This document shows positions 25,889 through 35,628 of a DNA stretch of 64,000 nucleotides, piece after piece. This DNA comes from Oscillospiraceae bacterium (GTDB taxonomy: Bacteria; Bacillota; Clostridia; Oscillospirales; Ruminococcaceae): contig JAAYNJ010000017.1 in NCBI GenBank assembly GCA_012520915.1, forward strand, positions 1 through 64,000. Direction: 5' to 3'. Every line of letters begins with the position of its first letter. Position 1 is the first letter of the stretch. The position numbers and the translations under genes were made by a program. The notes under the pieces were generated by a model. It was not told the DNA's origin. It did no database searches and was given only the letters and a program-made list of their open reading frames with translations.

Positions 25889-25937
25889 CCGTAAATTACG
25901 GCAAAAACATATTAACTGTTATACCGTCAAATGTCAA
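25889..25937 (-). promoter_or_regulatory. promoter with adjacent palindrome upstream of the Asp23-FakA-RecG genes
   Basis: Minus-strand TTGACA (25937-25932) and TAATAT (25914-25909) are separated by 17 bases. The perfect 6+1+6 palindrome CCGTAAATTACGG (25889-25901) falls about where transcription starts, a position suited to a repressor. No known regulator motif is recognised. Confidence 0.5.
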
Positions 25938-25974
25938 TTTATTACCTAACCAAAAGACACGATTATAACCTTAA

Positions 25975-26748
25975 TCAGACAACTCTAATTCGTTCAATAT
26001 TTATTGCGGATTTGCTATGCCTGTCGATTTCAACAACAGCTCCCGTTAAGGCTGACGGGCCGTCTTCAACAAAAAATCTGATAGGGATGCCGTACCGCTG
26101 CTTTTTCGCTGCGAGTTCGGCATTTACTCCGATTACGGAATCGATAGGACCGGTCATTCCGATATCGGTTATGAAAGCTGTTCCGAGAGGCAGTATTCTT
26201 TCGTCGGCGGTTAAAACATGTGTATGAGTCCCGAATACAAATGAGAGTTTCCCGTCATAGTGTTTTGCATAAGCTATTTTTTCCGCTGTCGATTCCGCAT
26301 GAAGATCGACAATTATCGGAATGTCGGGATATTTTGACAAAACAGAATCTGTATACTCATAGATGTTTGAACTCCATGTACCCATAAGATGCATGCCGAG
26401 AAGGTTTAATACCAAAACCCGCATACCTGCAAGGTCTATAAAGTCGTATCCTCTGCCGGGTATGCCTTTTGCGAGGTTTGCAGGTCTTAACAGACAGCTT
26501 GTCTCATCAAATATTTTTTCATATCCGGAAGAGTCAAAGGCATGGTTTCCGGTCGTTATGATGTCGGCGCCTGCCGAAAAAACCTTGGATATCGATGCCG
26601 AAGTAACACCTCTGCCGGAAGGAGCGCTGTTCTCGGCGTTGACTATAGTCATGTCAGCGCCGTAGAACTTCTTCACAGAGGGAAGCTTGTCCATTAAAAA
26701 ATTGACACCGTTATCTCCGACGATATCTCCTATAGCAAGAACGACCAT
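25975..26748 (-). CDS. ymdB: YmdB family metallophosphoesterase
   Basis: 257 residues with the TIGR00282-type motifs: GDIVGDNG, VNAENSAPSGRGVT, TTGNHAFD, VDLHAESTAEK and FGTHTHVLTAD. Together these give the di-iron/di-metal ligand set. B. subtilis YmdB is a 2',3'-cyclic nucleotide phosphodiesterase needed for biofilm switching and physically linked to RNase Y. Here it lies directly downstream of rny, with a terminator hairpin between them. The start ATG 26748 follows AGGAG. Confidence 0.92.
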   Translation of the reverse strand: MVVLAIGDIVGDNGVNFLMDKLPSVKKFYGADMTIVNAENSAPSGRGVTSASISKVFSAGADIITTGNHAFDSSGYEKIFDETSCLLRPANLAKGIPGRGYDFIDLAGMRVLVLNLLGMHLMGTWSSNIYEYTDSVLSKYPDIPIIVDLHAESTAEKIAYAKHYDGKLSFVFGTHTHVLTADERILPLGTAFITDIGMTGPIDSVIGVNAELAAKKQRYGIPIRFFVEDGPSALTGAVVEIDRHSKSAINIERIRVV

Positions 26749-26768
26749 AAAACTCCTAAATGCAATAA

Positions 26769-26795
26769 AACTCAGGGGTGTTTAACCCCTGAGTT
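26769..26795 (-). terminator. terminator after rny
   Basis: Perfect hairpin AACTCAGGGGT/ACCCCTGAGTT with TTTTATT following on the minus strand, between rny and ymdB. Expression of ymdB then needs read-through or its own start. Confidence 0.75.
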
Positions 26796-26799
26796 GTTC

Positions 26800-28356
26800 T
26801 TATTTCGCGTATTCGACGGCACGGCTTTCGCGCACGACATTTACTTTGATTTGGCCGGGATAATTGAGTTCGCTTTCGATTCTGTTGACGATATCTCTGG
26901 CAACGATCACCAGCTGATCATCGTCTACCGCTTCGGGTTTTACAAGTATTCTTATTTCCCTTCCGGCCTGCACGGCGAATGAGTGGTCGACACCTTCAAA
27001 GCTGTTTGCTATCTCTTCGAGCTTTTCGAGCCTCTTAATGTAATTCTCAAGGTTTTCGCTTCTTGCACCCGGTCTTGCGGCGGATATGGCATCTGCCGCC
27101 ATGACGATGTATGCGAGAGGTGTTTTTGCTTCGATGTCGCCGTGATGTGCACCTATTGCATGAATTATCTCTTCGCTCTCCTTGTAGCGTTTGGCAACTT
27201 CCACCCCGATTTCAACATGTGAACCTTCAATTTCATGGTCAAGCGATTTCCCGATATCGTGAAGAAGCCCCGCACGTCTGGCCTTTGTCGCATCCAGACC
27301 GAGTTCCGAGGCGATAATGCCTGACAAAACCGAAACTTCATAGGAGTGGTTTAAGACGTTTTGACCGTAGCTTGTCCGGTAATACAATCTGCCAAGCAGT
27401 TTTATAAGTTCCGGGTGTATTCCGTGAAGACCGGCCTCGAGGACAACCCTCTCACCCTCTTTCCTGATTACCTGATCGACTTCACGACGGCACTTTTCAA
27501 CCGTTTCCTCTATTCTTGCGGGGTGTATTCTGCCGTCCGCAATAAGTTTTTCAATAGTTCTTCTGGCGATTTCACGCCTCACCGGATCGAAACACGAAAC
27601 CGTTATTGCTTCCGGCGTGTCGTCTATGATGAGATCGACACCGGTAACGGTTTCAATAGCTCTGATATTTCTTCCTTCCCTGCCGATAATCCTCCCTTTC
27701 ATCTCGTCGTTGGGAAGAGCAACGACGGATACCGTCGTTTCGGAGGAATGATCGGCGGCGGTTCTGGCTATTGCAACGGAAAGTATCTCCCGTGCAATAT
27801 TCTCGGATTCATCGGAAAGTTGCTGTTCGTAGGACTTGATTCTCAAGGCCTTCTCGTGTGTCAACTCACCGTCAAGCTTTTCAAGCAGCATGTCCTTTGC
27901 CTGAGATTCGGTAAGACCTGAAATCCTTTCCAGTTCTTCCGACTGAGATTTCTTTATTTCCTCGATTTCGTTGATTTTGTCGTCCAGATTTTTCCTTCTG
28001 TCCATGAGACTCTGGTTGTCTCTTTCGTACTGAACGACCTTCTTTTCGTAAGATTCTTCTTTTTGAGTCAAACGCCTTTCCTGGCGTGTTATTTCATTCC
28101 TGCGATCTCTAAGTTCTTTTTCGGATTCGTTTCTGATTTTAAAAATTTCATCTTTAGCTTCTATTACGATTTCTTTTCTCTTCTGTTCCGCTGTCCTGAT
28201 TGCGTCGTTGATTATCCTTTTTGACTCGTCCTCTGCAGACCCTATTCTCGCTTCAGCCACCCTTTTCCTGTAAGCCATTCCCAAAAAGAAACTGACTGCT
28301 CCGGATACGGCTATGGTGACAACAAAGAGAAAAATCGGCATAAATTTCTCAAACAT
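26800..28356 (-). CDS. rny: ribonuclease Y
   Basis: 518 residues, standard length. One N-terminal transmembrane helix (about 5-27) is followed by a long charged coiled coil (about 35-190). A KH domain ([17 protein letters not shown]) and an HD domain ([14 protein letters not shown], with further His in LNHSYEVS and [10 protein letters not shown]) complete the protein. RNase Y is the membrane-anchored endonuclease that starts mRNA decay in Firmicutes. Start ATG 28356 follows TTTTAGGAG. A terminator hairpin precedes the gene at 28401-28424, suggesting attenuation or a separate short upstream RNA. Confidence 0.96.
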   Translation of the reverse strand: MFEKFMPIFLFVVTIAVSGAVSFFLGMAYRKRVAEARIGSAEDESKRIINDAIRTAEQKRKEIVIEAKDEIFKIRNESEKELRDRRNEITRQERRLTQKEESYEKKVVQYERDNQSLMDRRKNLDDKINEIEEIKKSQSEELERISGLTESQAKDMLLEKLDGELTHEKALRIKSYEQQLSDESENIAREILSVAIARTAADHSSETTVSVVALPNDEMKGRIIGREGRNIRAIETVTGVDLIIDDTPEAITVSCFDPVRREIARRTIEKLIADGRIHPARIEETVEKCRREVDQVIRKEGERVVLEAGLHGIHPELIKLLGRLYYRTSYGQNVLNHSYEVSVLSGIIASELGLDATKARRAGLLHDIGKSLDHEIEGSHVEIGVEVAKRYKESEEIIHAIGAHHGDIEAKTPLAYIVMAADAISAARPGARSENLENYIKRLEKLEEIANSFEGVDHSFAVQAGREIRILVKPEAVDDDQLVIVARDIVNRIESELNYPGQIKVNVVRESRAVEYAK

Positions 28357-28400
28357 TGTTACTCCTAAAATAAATTAAATTTTGAATTGAGTGCGAAAAA

Positions 28401-28424
28401 ACCGGCACCTTAACGGGTGCCGGT
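28401..28424 (-). terminator. terminator hairpin just upstream of rny
   Basis: Minus-strand ACCGGCACC/GGTGCCGGT hairpin followed by TTTTTTCG, 45 bases before the rny start. It either ends a short upstream RNA or acts as an attenuator for rny. Confidence 0.75.
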
Positions 28425-28712
28425 CACAATTTTCTAAAGAAAAGGACATACAACATTTCTTATAGTGTACTGGTCTTCAAACTATATAAAACTTGTAAAA
28501 TCCGGCTAAATCCGGAAACCGGACCGGAATAATTCTTTAAAAAATCAGAAATAAAAGACAATCTATTTTGACAATACCGCAATGTATATAAAAATTAAAA
28601 ATAAAAGATTGTTTTTCATTAAACACCCAATAATTATCTTAAAATATTCTATAATGAAGCATGGTTGTTGTCAAGTAAATCCACTGTTCAACCAGCGGAA
28701 AACTATTTAATA
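28425..28712. other. AT-rich intergenic region upstream of rny
   Basis: About 290 bases without a convincing gene. On the minus strand there is an 18-codon frame starting near 28622 with a weak ribosome site, and a GC-rich stem (TCCGG...CCGGA) around 28501-28531. The region may carry a leader or small RNA that ends at the 28401-28424 hairpin. Nothing else is recognised. Confidence 0.35.
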
Positions 28713-28742
28713 TTGACATTTTTACAGGTGTTGTGTTATAAA
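28713..28742 (+). promoter_or_regulatory. promoter of the thrS T-box transcript
   Basis: TTGACA (28713-28718) and TATAAA (28737-28742) are separated by 18 bases. The T-box leader begins within about 30 bases downstream. Confidence 0.7.
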
Positions 28743-28764
28743 TCTTAGGTAATACATTACTGAA

Positions 28765-28980
28765 AATCTAAGAGGGTAGAAGCTTTTCTCAAAGATTTTG
28801 ACAGAGAGTGTCTGAAGGTGGGAATGATACAAATCGGGGAATAAGCTACCGCTATCCGAGAGCGCGGAAGCGACGTTCGCGGCGCGTTATTGCCGTCAAA
28901 GAGTGGTCCGTGTCGGACAATTCGGGTGGAACCGTGGGGTAATTCCTCATCCCGGCCAAACTGCCGGGATGAGTTTTTTG
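28765..28980 (+). promoter_or_regulatory. T-box riboswitch, threonine type, for thrS
   Basis: The T-box sequence GGGTGGAACCGTGG lies at 28924-28937. An intrinsic terminator follows (arms 28946-28956 and 28963-28973, then six T). The Stem I hallmark AGAGAG precedes a GTGTC/GATAC stem with a GGTG loop. A candidate specifier is ACC (28848-28850), a Thr codon, seven bases before GAG. Uncharged tRNA-Thr would stabilise the antiterminator and allow thrS expression. Confidence 0.9.
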
Positions 28981-28997
28981 TTTTAAGGGGGAAACAG

Positions 28998-30902
28998 ATG
29001 CAAAAAATAAAACTCGATTTAAGAGGAGACATCAGAGAATACAACATAGGTGTGACGGGAGCGGAGGTCGCCGGCGATATAAGCCCGGGCCTGCTCAGAG
29101 CGGCATGTGCCGTCAGGCTTGAAAAGGAGAACAAAGATCTCCGTGATCCGATAACGAGTGACGGAAAACTCGAGATATTGACATTTGATGACGACTTCGG
29201 CAAGCATGCCTATTGGCATTCTTCCTCTCACCTGTTAGCGCATGCGCTCACCCGGCTTTATCCGGGAATACAGCTTGCAATAGGTCCTTCGATTGATGCG
29301 GGCTTCTACTATGATGTGGATTCGGAGCATACCTTTACTCCCGATGATTTTGATCTTATAGAAAAAGAAATGAAAAAAATCGTCAAGGAGAATATCGATA
29401 TCGAAAGATTTTCTTTGGATAGAAAACAGGCTGAAGAGTTGATGTCCGATCAAACATACAAGCTGGAGCTCATAAGAGACCTGCCGGAGGGAGAAAAAAT
29501 AAGTTTTTACAAGCAGGGAGACTTTACGGATCTCTGTGCAGGCCCGCACCTTATGAAAACCGGAGAGATAAAATCTTTTAAGCTGACAAGCGTTACGGGA
29601 GCCTATTGGAGAGGTAACAGCGAAAACAAAATGTTGCAGAGAATTTACGGAATAAGCTTTCCGAAAGCTTCTTTGCTGAATGAGCATCTCGAGATGATCG
29701 AAGAGGCCAAGCGTCGTGACCACAGAGTACTCGGCAGAGAGCTCGGACTCTTTGAGTTGTTTGAAGAGGGACCCGGATTCCCCGTATTCCTGCCCAACGG
29801 GATGATTTTAAGAAATAATCTCATCGACATGTGGAGAATCGAACATGAAAAGGCGGGATACAAAGAAATAAGCACCCCGACTATTCTCAATCGCAGTCTG
29901 TGGGAGACCTCGGGCCATTGGGATCATTACCGAAGCAATATGTATACGACCGTTATCGATGAGGAAGACTATGCTATTAAACCTATGAATTGTCCGGGGG
30001 CGCTTTTGGTATACAATAAAACGATGACGAGTTACAGAGACCTGCCGAAAAGGATATGCGAGCTCGGACTCGTCCACCGCCACGAACTGTCGGGAGCGCT
30101 TCACGGTCTGATGAGGGTGAGGGCGTTTACACAGGACGATGCTCATATATTTATGACCGAAGATCAGATAGAGGACGAGATATTTAATGTTATCGGCCTG
30201 GTTGACAGAATCTACGGTTATTTCGGATTGGAATACGACCTCGAATTGTCGACCAGACCTGAAAATTTCCTCGGAGAAATAGAACAGTGGAATATGGCGG
30301 AGGCCGCTTTGGAAAATGCACTGAAAAAGAGCGGTAAAAAATACAGAATCAATGAAGGCGACGGGGCGTTCTACGGTCCCAAAATAGACTTTCATATCCG
30401 GGACAGTCTGGGCAGGAGCTGGCAATGTGCGACTATTCAGCTGGACTACCAGCTTCCGGAGAGGTTTGAAACCGAATATATAGGTCCGGACGGAGAAAGA
30501 CATCGCCCCATTATGATTCACAGGGTTATATTGGGAGCCATCGAACGGTTTATTGCAATACTCATAGAACACTTCGCAGGGGCTTTCCCGGTGTGGATTT
30601 CCCCGGTTCAGGCGGTTGTCATCCCGATTTCAGAAAAGCATAGAGAATATGCCGCCGAGGTTGAAAAGGAATTGGTAAAAAACGGGGTAAGGGCGGAATG
30701 CGATTTCAGAGATGAAAAGATGGGATATAAAATCAGGCAGGCCCAGTTACAAAAGGTGCCTTATATGTTGATTGTCGGACAGAAGGAAATGGAAGACGGG
30801 ACAATCTCACTGAGATCGAGAAAAGAAGGGGACCTTGGCGCGGAAAAACTCGACGTGTTTATTGAGAATCTAAAGAGAGAAATAAAAAATAAAGAATTTT
30901 AG
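28998..30902 (+). CDS. thrS: threonyl-tRNA synthetase
   Basis: 634 residues from ATG 28998 (site AAGGGGG). The frame is open further upstream only because it runs through the T-box leader. Domains are a short TGS-like N-terminus (about 1-60), the editing/SAD domain with HSSSHLLAHAL and CAGPHLM zinc-site residues, the class II core with motif 2 (FTQDDAHIF) and motif 3 (HRVILGAIERF), and an anticodon-binding domain (about 535-634). It charges tRNA-Thr. Expression is governed by the upstream T-box and ends at the terminator at 30909. Confidence 0.97.
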   Translation: MQKIKLDLRGDIREYNIGVTGAEVAGDISPGLLRAACAVRLEKENKDLRDPITSDGKLEILTFDDDFGKHAYWHSSSHLLAHALTRLYPGIQLAIGPSIDAGFYYDVDSEHTFTPDDFDLIEKEMKKIVKENIDIERFSLDRKQAEELMSDQTYKLELIRDLPEGEKISFYKQGDFTDLCAGPHLMKTGEIKSFKLTSVTGAYWRGNSENKMLQRIYGISFPKASLLNEHLEMIEEAKRRDHRVLGRELGLFELFEEGPGFPVFLPNGMILRNNLIDMWRIEHEKAGYKEISTPTILNRSLWETSGHWDHYRSNMYTTVIDEEDYAIKPMNCPGALLVYNKTMTSYRDLPKRICELGLVHRHELSGALHGLMRVRAFTQDDAHIFMTEDQIEDEIFNVIGLVDRIYGYFGLEYDLELSTRPENFLGEIEQWNMAEAALENALKKSGKKYRINEGDGAFYGPKIDFHIRDSLGRSWQCATIQLDYQLPERFETEYIGPDGERHRPIMIHRVILGAIERFIAILIEHFAGAFPVWISPVQAVVIPISEKHREYAAEVEKELVKNGVRAECDFRDEKMGYKIRQAQLQKVPYMLIVGQKEMEDGTISLRSRKEGDLGAEKLDVFIENLKREIKNKEF

Positions 30903-30908
30903 ACAAAA

Positions 30909-30934
30909 GGGGCGGTATCTACCGCCCCTTTTTT
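30909..30934 (+). terminator. terminator after thrS
   Basis: GGGGCGGT/ACCGCCCC hairpin with loop ATCT and six T. The leftward metA gene ends 16 bases further on and may use the same hairpin. Confidence 0.88.
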
Positions 30935-30949
30935 GCTTTTTATATGTCG

Positions 30950-31873
30950 TTATAAATGTTTTATCCTTGAAATGTCGTAAGGCGTCTCCTGATAGACGAA
31001 GTAATTGAGCCAGTTTGTATAGAGTATGTTGGCGTGCGACCTCCAGGTTACCGCCGGCATTTTTTCGGGATTGTCATCCGGATAGTAATTTTTAGGAATT
31101 TCGATTTTCAATCCGAGATTGAGGTCTCTTTTATACTCGGTATCAAGAGTGAGTGCGTCATATTCGCTGTGCCCTGTGGAAAACACGCTTCGGGAATCTT
31201 TGCTTGCGGCAAGATAAAATCCCGCCTCATCGGATACCGAGAGAATATCGAGTTCGGGTACAGCCGAGACGCTTTCCAACGTAACCGTTGTATGCCTGCT
31301 GTGAGGAGCGTAAAAAATATCATCAAATCCTCTCATCAGTTTGTTGAAGGGGTCCAAAACCTTGTGAGGAAAAACCCCGAACAACTTCTTCTTTAACGGG
31401 ACTTTCTTCACTCCGTAATAATGGTAGAGTGCCGCCTGCGCTCCCCAACATATAAAGAAGGTGGAATAGACATTTTCCTTTGCCCAGTCCATAATTTCCA
31501 CGAGTTCCTTCCAATAGATTACATCCTCAAACTCGAGGTGTTCAATAGGCGCCCCCGTTACTACCAGACCGTCAAACTGCCTATGCTTCAATTCGTCAAA
31601 AGTCTTGTAGAAAGCGTCAAGGTACTCTTTTTCCACGTTCCTCGGACTGTAGCTTGCCGTAGTTATCAATGTCATATTGACCTGCAGGGGAGAGTTCCCG
31701 AGTAACCTCATGAGTTGGGTTTCAGTCGCCTTTTTTGTAGGCATGAGATTTAAGAGCGCAATGTCAAGAGGCCTTATATCTTGAGTTTCGGCCCTGTTTT
31801 GATCCATAACGAAGATGTTCTCTTTTGCGAGAATATCGTAGGCGGGGAGTCCGGAAGGTATTTTTACCGGCAT
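30950..31873 (-). CDS. metA: homoserine O-acyltransferase of the MetA fold, predicted acetyl-CoA specific
   Basis: 307 residues from ATG 31873, seven bases after GGAGG; the longer frame to 31891 is not needed. The N-terminus [29 protein letters not shown], the nucleophile Cys in [11 protein letters not shown], and the later GHSEYD His and Glu identify the MetA family. In [12 protein letters not shown], the residue after Ile aligns with position 111, where Glu marks acetyl-CoA use and Gly marks succinyl-CoA use. This Glu, and the O-acetylhomoserine sulfhydrylase next door, point to O-acetylhomoserine as product. It is the last gene of the methionine operon. Confidence 0.9.
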   Translation of the reverse strand: MPVKIPSGLPAYDILAKENIFVMDQNRAETQDIRPLDIALLNLMPTKKATETQLMRLLGNSPLQVNMTLITTASYSPRNVEKEYLDAFYKTFDELKHRQFDGLVVTGAPIEHLEFEDVIYWKELVEIMDWAKENVYSTFFICWGAQAALYHYYGVKKVPLKKKLFGVFPHKVLDPFNKLMRGFDDIFYAPHSRHTTVTLESVSAVPELDILSVSDEAGFYLAASKDSRSVFSTGHSEYDALTLDTEYKRDLNLGLKIEIPKNYYPDDNPEKMPAVTWRSHANILYTNWLNYFVYQETPYDISRIKHL

Positions 31874-31916
31874 ATGTCCTCCAAAATTCAATAATATTAT
31901 TCAGAAACGCAATATA

Positions 31917-33209
31917 TCACAGCTTTTGTGAAATGTCCAAAGAACGTTCTATATCGGCTATAATATCTTCCGCATTTTCCAATCCTACGGAAAAACGCAC
32001 CAATCCCGGGTCGATTCCGGCAGTAATCATATCCTCTTCTGAAAGCTGGGAATGTGTGGTTGATGCCGGATGTAAAACTATCGATCTCGAATCGGCCACA
32101 TTTACAACAAGGGATGCCAGTTCGAGAGAATTTATAAATGAACAGGCAGATTTATAACCGCCTTTAATACCGAAAGAGAGAACGCCGCCGGCTCCGCCGT
32201 TAAGGTACTTTTTACCGCGTTCATAAAATGCATCACCTTTTAAACCGGGATATTTTACCCATGAAATCGCCTCATGCGAATTCAGGTATTCCGCAAGTTT
32301 TAAAGCGCTTGAAGAGTGCCTTTCCATCCTGAGTCCGAGCGTCTCTATTCCGAGAAGCAGTAAAAATGAGTTGAAGGGGGAAAGACAGGAACCGGTGTCC
32401 CGAAGAATTGCCGCTCTCAGCTTTGTCGTATACCCCATTTGCCCCAAATCGGCATAGACGATTCCGTGATAGCTGTCGTCCGGTGTGTTCATCTCCTCAA
32501 ATCTCGGATTTCCTTTAAAGTCAAAGGTGCCGAGATCGGTAACCGAGCCTCCCATGCTGTTTCCGTGACCGCCCATGTACTTGGTCAAAGAATGAACGAC
32601 GATATCTATGCCGTGTTCCTTTGCGTTAAACAAATAGGGGGTGGTAAAAGTATTGTCGAGAATAACCGGCAGTCCATGCTTATGGGCTATGGAGGTTATT
32701 GCGGAAAAATCAGGAATATTGAGTGTGGGGTTTCCTAATGATTCGATGTAGATGCATCGGGTCTTTTCATTTATGGCTTCTTCAATCTCGGAAAAATTTT
32801 CCTGATCCACCGGAACAACCTTTATGCCGTAACGCTTTTGGAATCTTTGGAAGAAAAGAGTATGTGTTCCGCCGTAAAGAGTATTTGAAGATATTATTTC
32901 GCTTCCCGATTCGGCTATGTTCTGTACTGCCGCCATAACAGCCGCCATTCCCGATGAAAAGCAAACAGTGCCCGCTCCCGATTCCAGAGCGGTAATTCTG
33001 TTTTCGAGGACTTCGGTTGTGGGGTTTCCCAGTCGCGTATATATGTAGCCGGGTTTTTCCAACATCATTTCTGCCGCCACATCGTCGGTCGACTCATATC
33101 GGTATGCGGTAGTTTGATAAATCGGCACGGCATATGAACCGGTTTTTTTATCAGGAACAAAACCCGCGTGCAGTGCTTTAGTGTCAAATCCGTATTCATT
33201 TTGATTCAT
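31917..33209 (-). CDS. metY: O-acetylhomoserine sulfhydrylase
   Basis: 430 residues, the length typical of MetY rather than the shorter MetB/MetC. PLP-enzyme features are YTRLGNPTTEVLE, SSGMAAV, YIESLGNPTLNIPD, and the PLP-lysine in HSLTKYMGGHGNSMGG. The enzyme joins sulfide to O-acetylhomoserine, giving homocysteine directly. It lies between metH and metA in the same orientation with short gaps (28 and 43 bases). Start ATG 33209 follows GGGGGTTATCA. Confidence 0.93.
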   Translation of the reverse strand: MNQNEYGFDTKALHAGFVPDKKTGSYAVPIYQTTAYRYESTDDVAAEMMLEKPGYIYTRLGNPTTEVLENRITALESGAGTVCFSSGMAAVMAAVQNIAESGSEIISSNTLYGGTHTLFFQRFQKRYGIKVVPVDQENFSEIEEAINEKTRCIYIESLGNPTLNIPDFSAITSIAHKHGLPVILDNTFTTPYLFNAKEHGIDIVVHSLTKYMGGHGNSMGGSVTDLGTFDFKGNPRFEEMNTPDDSYHGIVYADLGQMGYTTKLRAAILRDTGSCLSPFNSFLLLLGIETLGLRMERHSSSALKLAEYLNSHEAISWVKYPGLKGDAFYERGKKYLNGGAGGVLSFGIKGGYKSACSFINSLELASLVVNVADSRSIVLHPASTTHSQLSEEDMITAGIDPGLVRFSVGLENAEDIIADIERSLDISQKL

Positions 33210-33237
33210 TGATAACCCCCAAGAACATTAATTGATT

Positions 33238-35628
33238 TTAACCGTATATCTCCATGGCATACCTTACCGACGCCATGGCATCGCGTGCATACATATCGGC
33301 TCCGATTTTCTTTGCAATTTCTTTTGTCAAAACAGCGCCTCCAACCATAACTTTACATTCAGGCAGCCGGCTTTTTATCAATCTGACGGTTTTTTCCATA
33401 TTGGGAACCGTTGTGGTCATAAGCGCGGACAGTCCAACAAGCTTTGTGCTTTCCTTAAGAGTCGACTCAAGCACCACCTCTGCCGGAACATCCTTTCCCA
33501 AATCCACGACGTCAAACATGTAGTTTTCGAGCATTGATTTTACAATATTCTTTCCGATATCGTGGATATCTCCTTCCACCGTGGCCACAACAACCCTGCC
33601 TCTTGTCTTTCCTTGTTGTTTGGAAAATGATTTCTTGATTATTTCAAATGAGGCTTTTACCGCTTCCGCACTCATTAACAGCTGAGGAAGATAGACCTTC
33701 CCGAGCTCAAAGCCGATGCCCACTTCGTCGAGCGCGGGTATGAGGTGGTTATCGACTATCGACATAGGCTCATTATCTGTTAAGAGTTCTTTTGTGATTT
33801 TGGCGGATTTTTCTGCCATTCCGGAGATTACAGCTTTTTTTAATGTCAGAGACTCATCGGATTTTTCGGTTTTTACGGCTTCCTTCGGCTCATCTGCAAG
33901 TGCGGAAATATAGTCTGAAAATCCTTCATCATTTCCGCAGAGAGCATTTGACGAATGCAGACTGCCCATGACGAGTTTGGAGAGAGGATTTAAAATCACC
34001 GCATCCAGCCCCGCCGAGATTGCCATGCTGAGAAAGGAGGCGTTCAGCATTTCGCGCGACGGCAGACCGAAGGAGATGTTGGAAATGCCGAGAACCGTCT
34101 TCGCCTTCAAATTTTCTTTTATCAGCTTTATTGCTTTCAGCGTTACTTCGGCACTTTTGCTGTCCGAACTGACGGCGAGCGTCAGAGGATCGAAAATAAT
34201 GTTATTTTTCTTTATCTCGTACTTTTCCGCAGTATTTATAATTTTCTTTGCAATTTCAAATCTTTCTTCCGCTGTTTCGGGTATTCCCCTTTCGTCAAGC
34301 GTCAGAGCGACAACTACGCCCCCGTACTTTTTCAGGAGAGGGAAGACGGCCTCCATACTCTCTTTTTTTCCGTTTACCGAATTGACCAGAGGCTTGCCGT
34401 TATAGTATCTCATTGCAACCGCCATTGCATCGGTATTGGAGGTGTCTATTTGAATCGGAACATCGGCGGCGGAAGATATTTTGTTGACCATTAAGGTGAG
34501 CATGCCGACCTCGTCAATTCCCAGTACGCCGACATTTACGTCAAGAATCTCGGCTCCGGCATCTATCTGATCCTGAGCTTCTTTTATCGCATAATCAAAG
34601 TCCTCATCCATGATGGCGCGTTTCAATCTCGGCTTGCCCGTGGGATTTATTCTTTCGCCTATTGCAAGCGTCCGGTCTTTCAAATAGACGGCGTGGCTGT
34701 AATTTGACACGGCAGTGAATTCCTTTTCGACGATTTCAGGGAATTCCCTGTCATAAAATCTTTCGGTAACCGTCTTTATATGAAGCGGTGTGGAACCGCA
34801 ACACCCGCCGACTATATGAACACCGATATCCAAAAATGAACCCATAAGGTCGGAAAATTTTTCGGGTGAAATATATTCATCCCCGGGTTTGCCGAACATA
34901 TCGGGAAGCCCCGCATTCGGTTGGACTATTATCGGAAGAGATGAAATCCGTTTTATTCTATCGACATGAGCTGCCAACTCATAGGGATCTTCCCCGCAGT
35001 TAATTCCGAGTGCTAAAACCCCCATTCCCTCAAGAAGCGCCACGACGGAATCGATGTTTCCGCCCGTGAGCAGCCTGCCGGAAGCGTCAACGGTAAAGGT
35101 GGAGAAAACAGGCAACGAACAACCTTCCTTTACGCCCAAAACGGCGGCTTTGAGTTCGTAACTGTCGTTCATGGTTTCAATAAGGATAACATCCGCTCCG
35201 AGTTCCTCTCCCTTTTTCGCGAGATGCGAATATATTTCAGCTGCATCATCAAATTTTAAATCGCCAAAAGGATAAAGCAACTTTCCGGTAGGCCCCAGAT
35301 CGAGAACTTTAATTATCGTTCTGTCGGGGTTTTCCGCAAGTATTGCTTCTTTCATGCATCCCATGGAGGCTTCAACAACTTTTATTGCCTCCTGAATACC
35401 GTACTTTATGGCAATGGGAGCGACACCGAATGTGTTGGAAGTCAGAAAATCACAACCGGAGTTTATGTACGCTCTGTGGGTATCCGTCACCGCTTCGGGA
35501 TTATGTATACTGAAGAAATCGGGGAAATCACCTACTTTGAGTCCCTTTTTCTGCATTTCGGTTCCCATTGCACCATCAAAAAACAATGGCCGTTTTGAAT
35601 TTTTAAGCAGATTTGAAATATTGAGCAT
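33238..35628 (-). CDS. metH: cobalamin-dependent methionine synthase without reactivation domain
   Basis: 796 residues, against about 1200 for E. coli MetH. Modules are an N-terminal homocysteine methyltransferase barrel (FFDGAMGTEMQKKG; zinc cysteines in NCGE and GGCCGSTP), a methyl-folate (pterin) barrel (INPTGKPRLKRA onward), a cap, and a B12 domain with EGDIHDIGKNIV, whose His is the cobalt ligand. The reactivation domain is missing from this chain and is encoded by the adjacent upstream gene. Start ATG 35628 overlaps that gene's stop (TAATG). It methylates homocysteine with 5-methyl-THF. Confidence 0.95.
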   Translation of the reverse strand: MLNISNLLKNSKRPLFFDGAMGTEMQKKGLKVGDFPDFFSIHNPEAVTDTHRAYINSGCDFLTSNTFGVAPIAIKYGIQEAIKVVEASMGCMKEAILAENPDRTIIKVLDLGPTGKLLYPFGDLKFDDAAEIYSHLAKKGEELGADVILIETMNDSYELKAAVLGVKEGCSLPVFSTFTVDASGRLLTGGNIDSVVALLEGMGVLALGINCGEDPYELAAHVDRIKRISSLPIIVQPNAGLPDMFGKPGDEYISPEKFSDLMGSFLDIGVHIVGGCCGSTPLHIKTVTERFYDREFPEIVEKEFTAVSNYSHAVYLKDRTLAIGERINPTGKPRLKRAIMDEDFDYAIKEAQDQIDAGAEILDVNVGVLGIDEVGMLTLMVNKISSAADVPIQIDTSNTDAMAVAMRYYNGKPLVNSVNGKKESMEAVFPLLKKYGGVVVALTLDERGIPETAEERFEIAKKIINTAEKYEIKKNNIIFDPLTLAVSSDSKSAEVTLKAIKLIKENLKAKTVLGISNISFGLPSREMLNASFLSMAISAGLDAVILNPLSKLVMGSLHSSNALCGNDEGFSDYISALADEPKEAVKTEKSDESLTLKKAVISGMAEKSAKITKELLTDNEPMSIVDNHLIPALDEVGIGFELGKVYLPQLLMSAEAVKASFEIIKKSFSKQQGKTRGRVVVATVEGDIHDIGKNIVKSMLENYMFDVVDLGKDVPAEVVLESTLKESTKLVGLSALMTTTVPNMEKTVRLIKSRLPECKVMVGGAVLTKEIAKKIGADMYARDAMASVRYAMEIYG

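Noticed and set aside
28890-28997. N-terminal extension of ThrS
   Set aside because: This sequence is the T-box leader and terminator; ATG 28998 with AAGGGGG is the real start.
29808-30572. 254-codon minus-strand frame inside thrS
   Set aside because: Antisense shadow of an unambiguous threonyl-tRNA synthetase gene.
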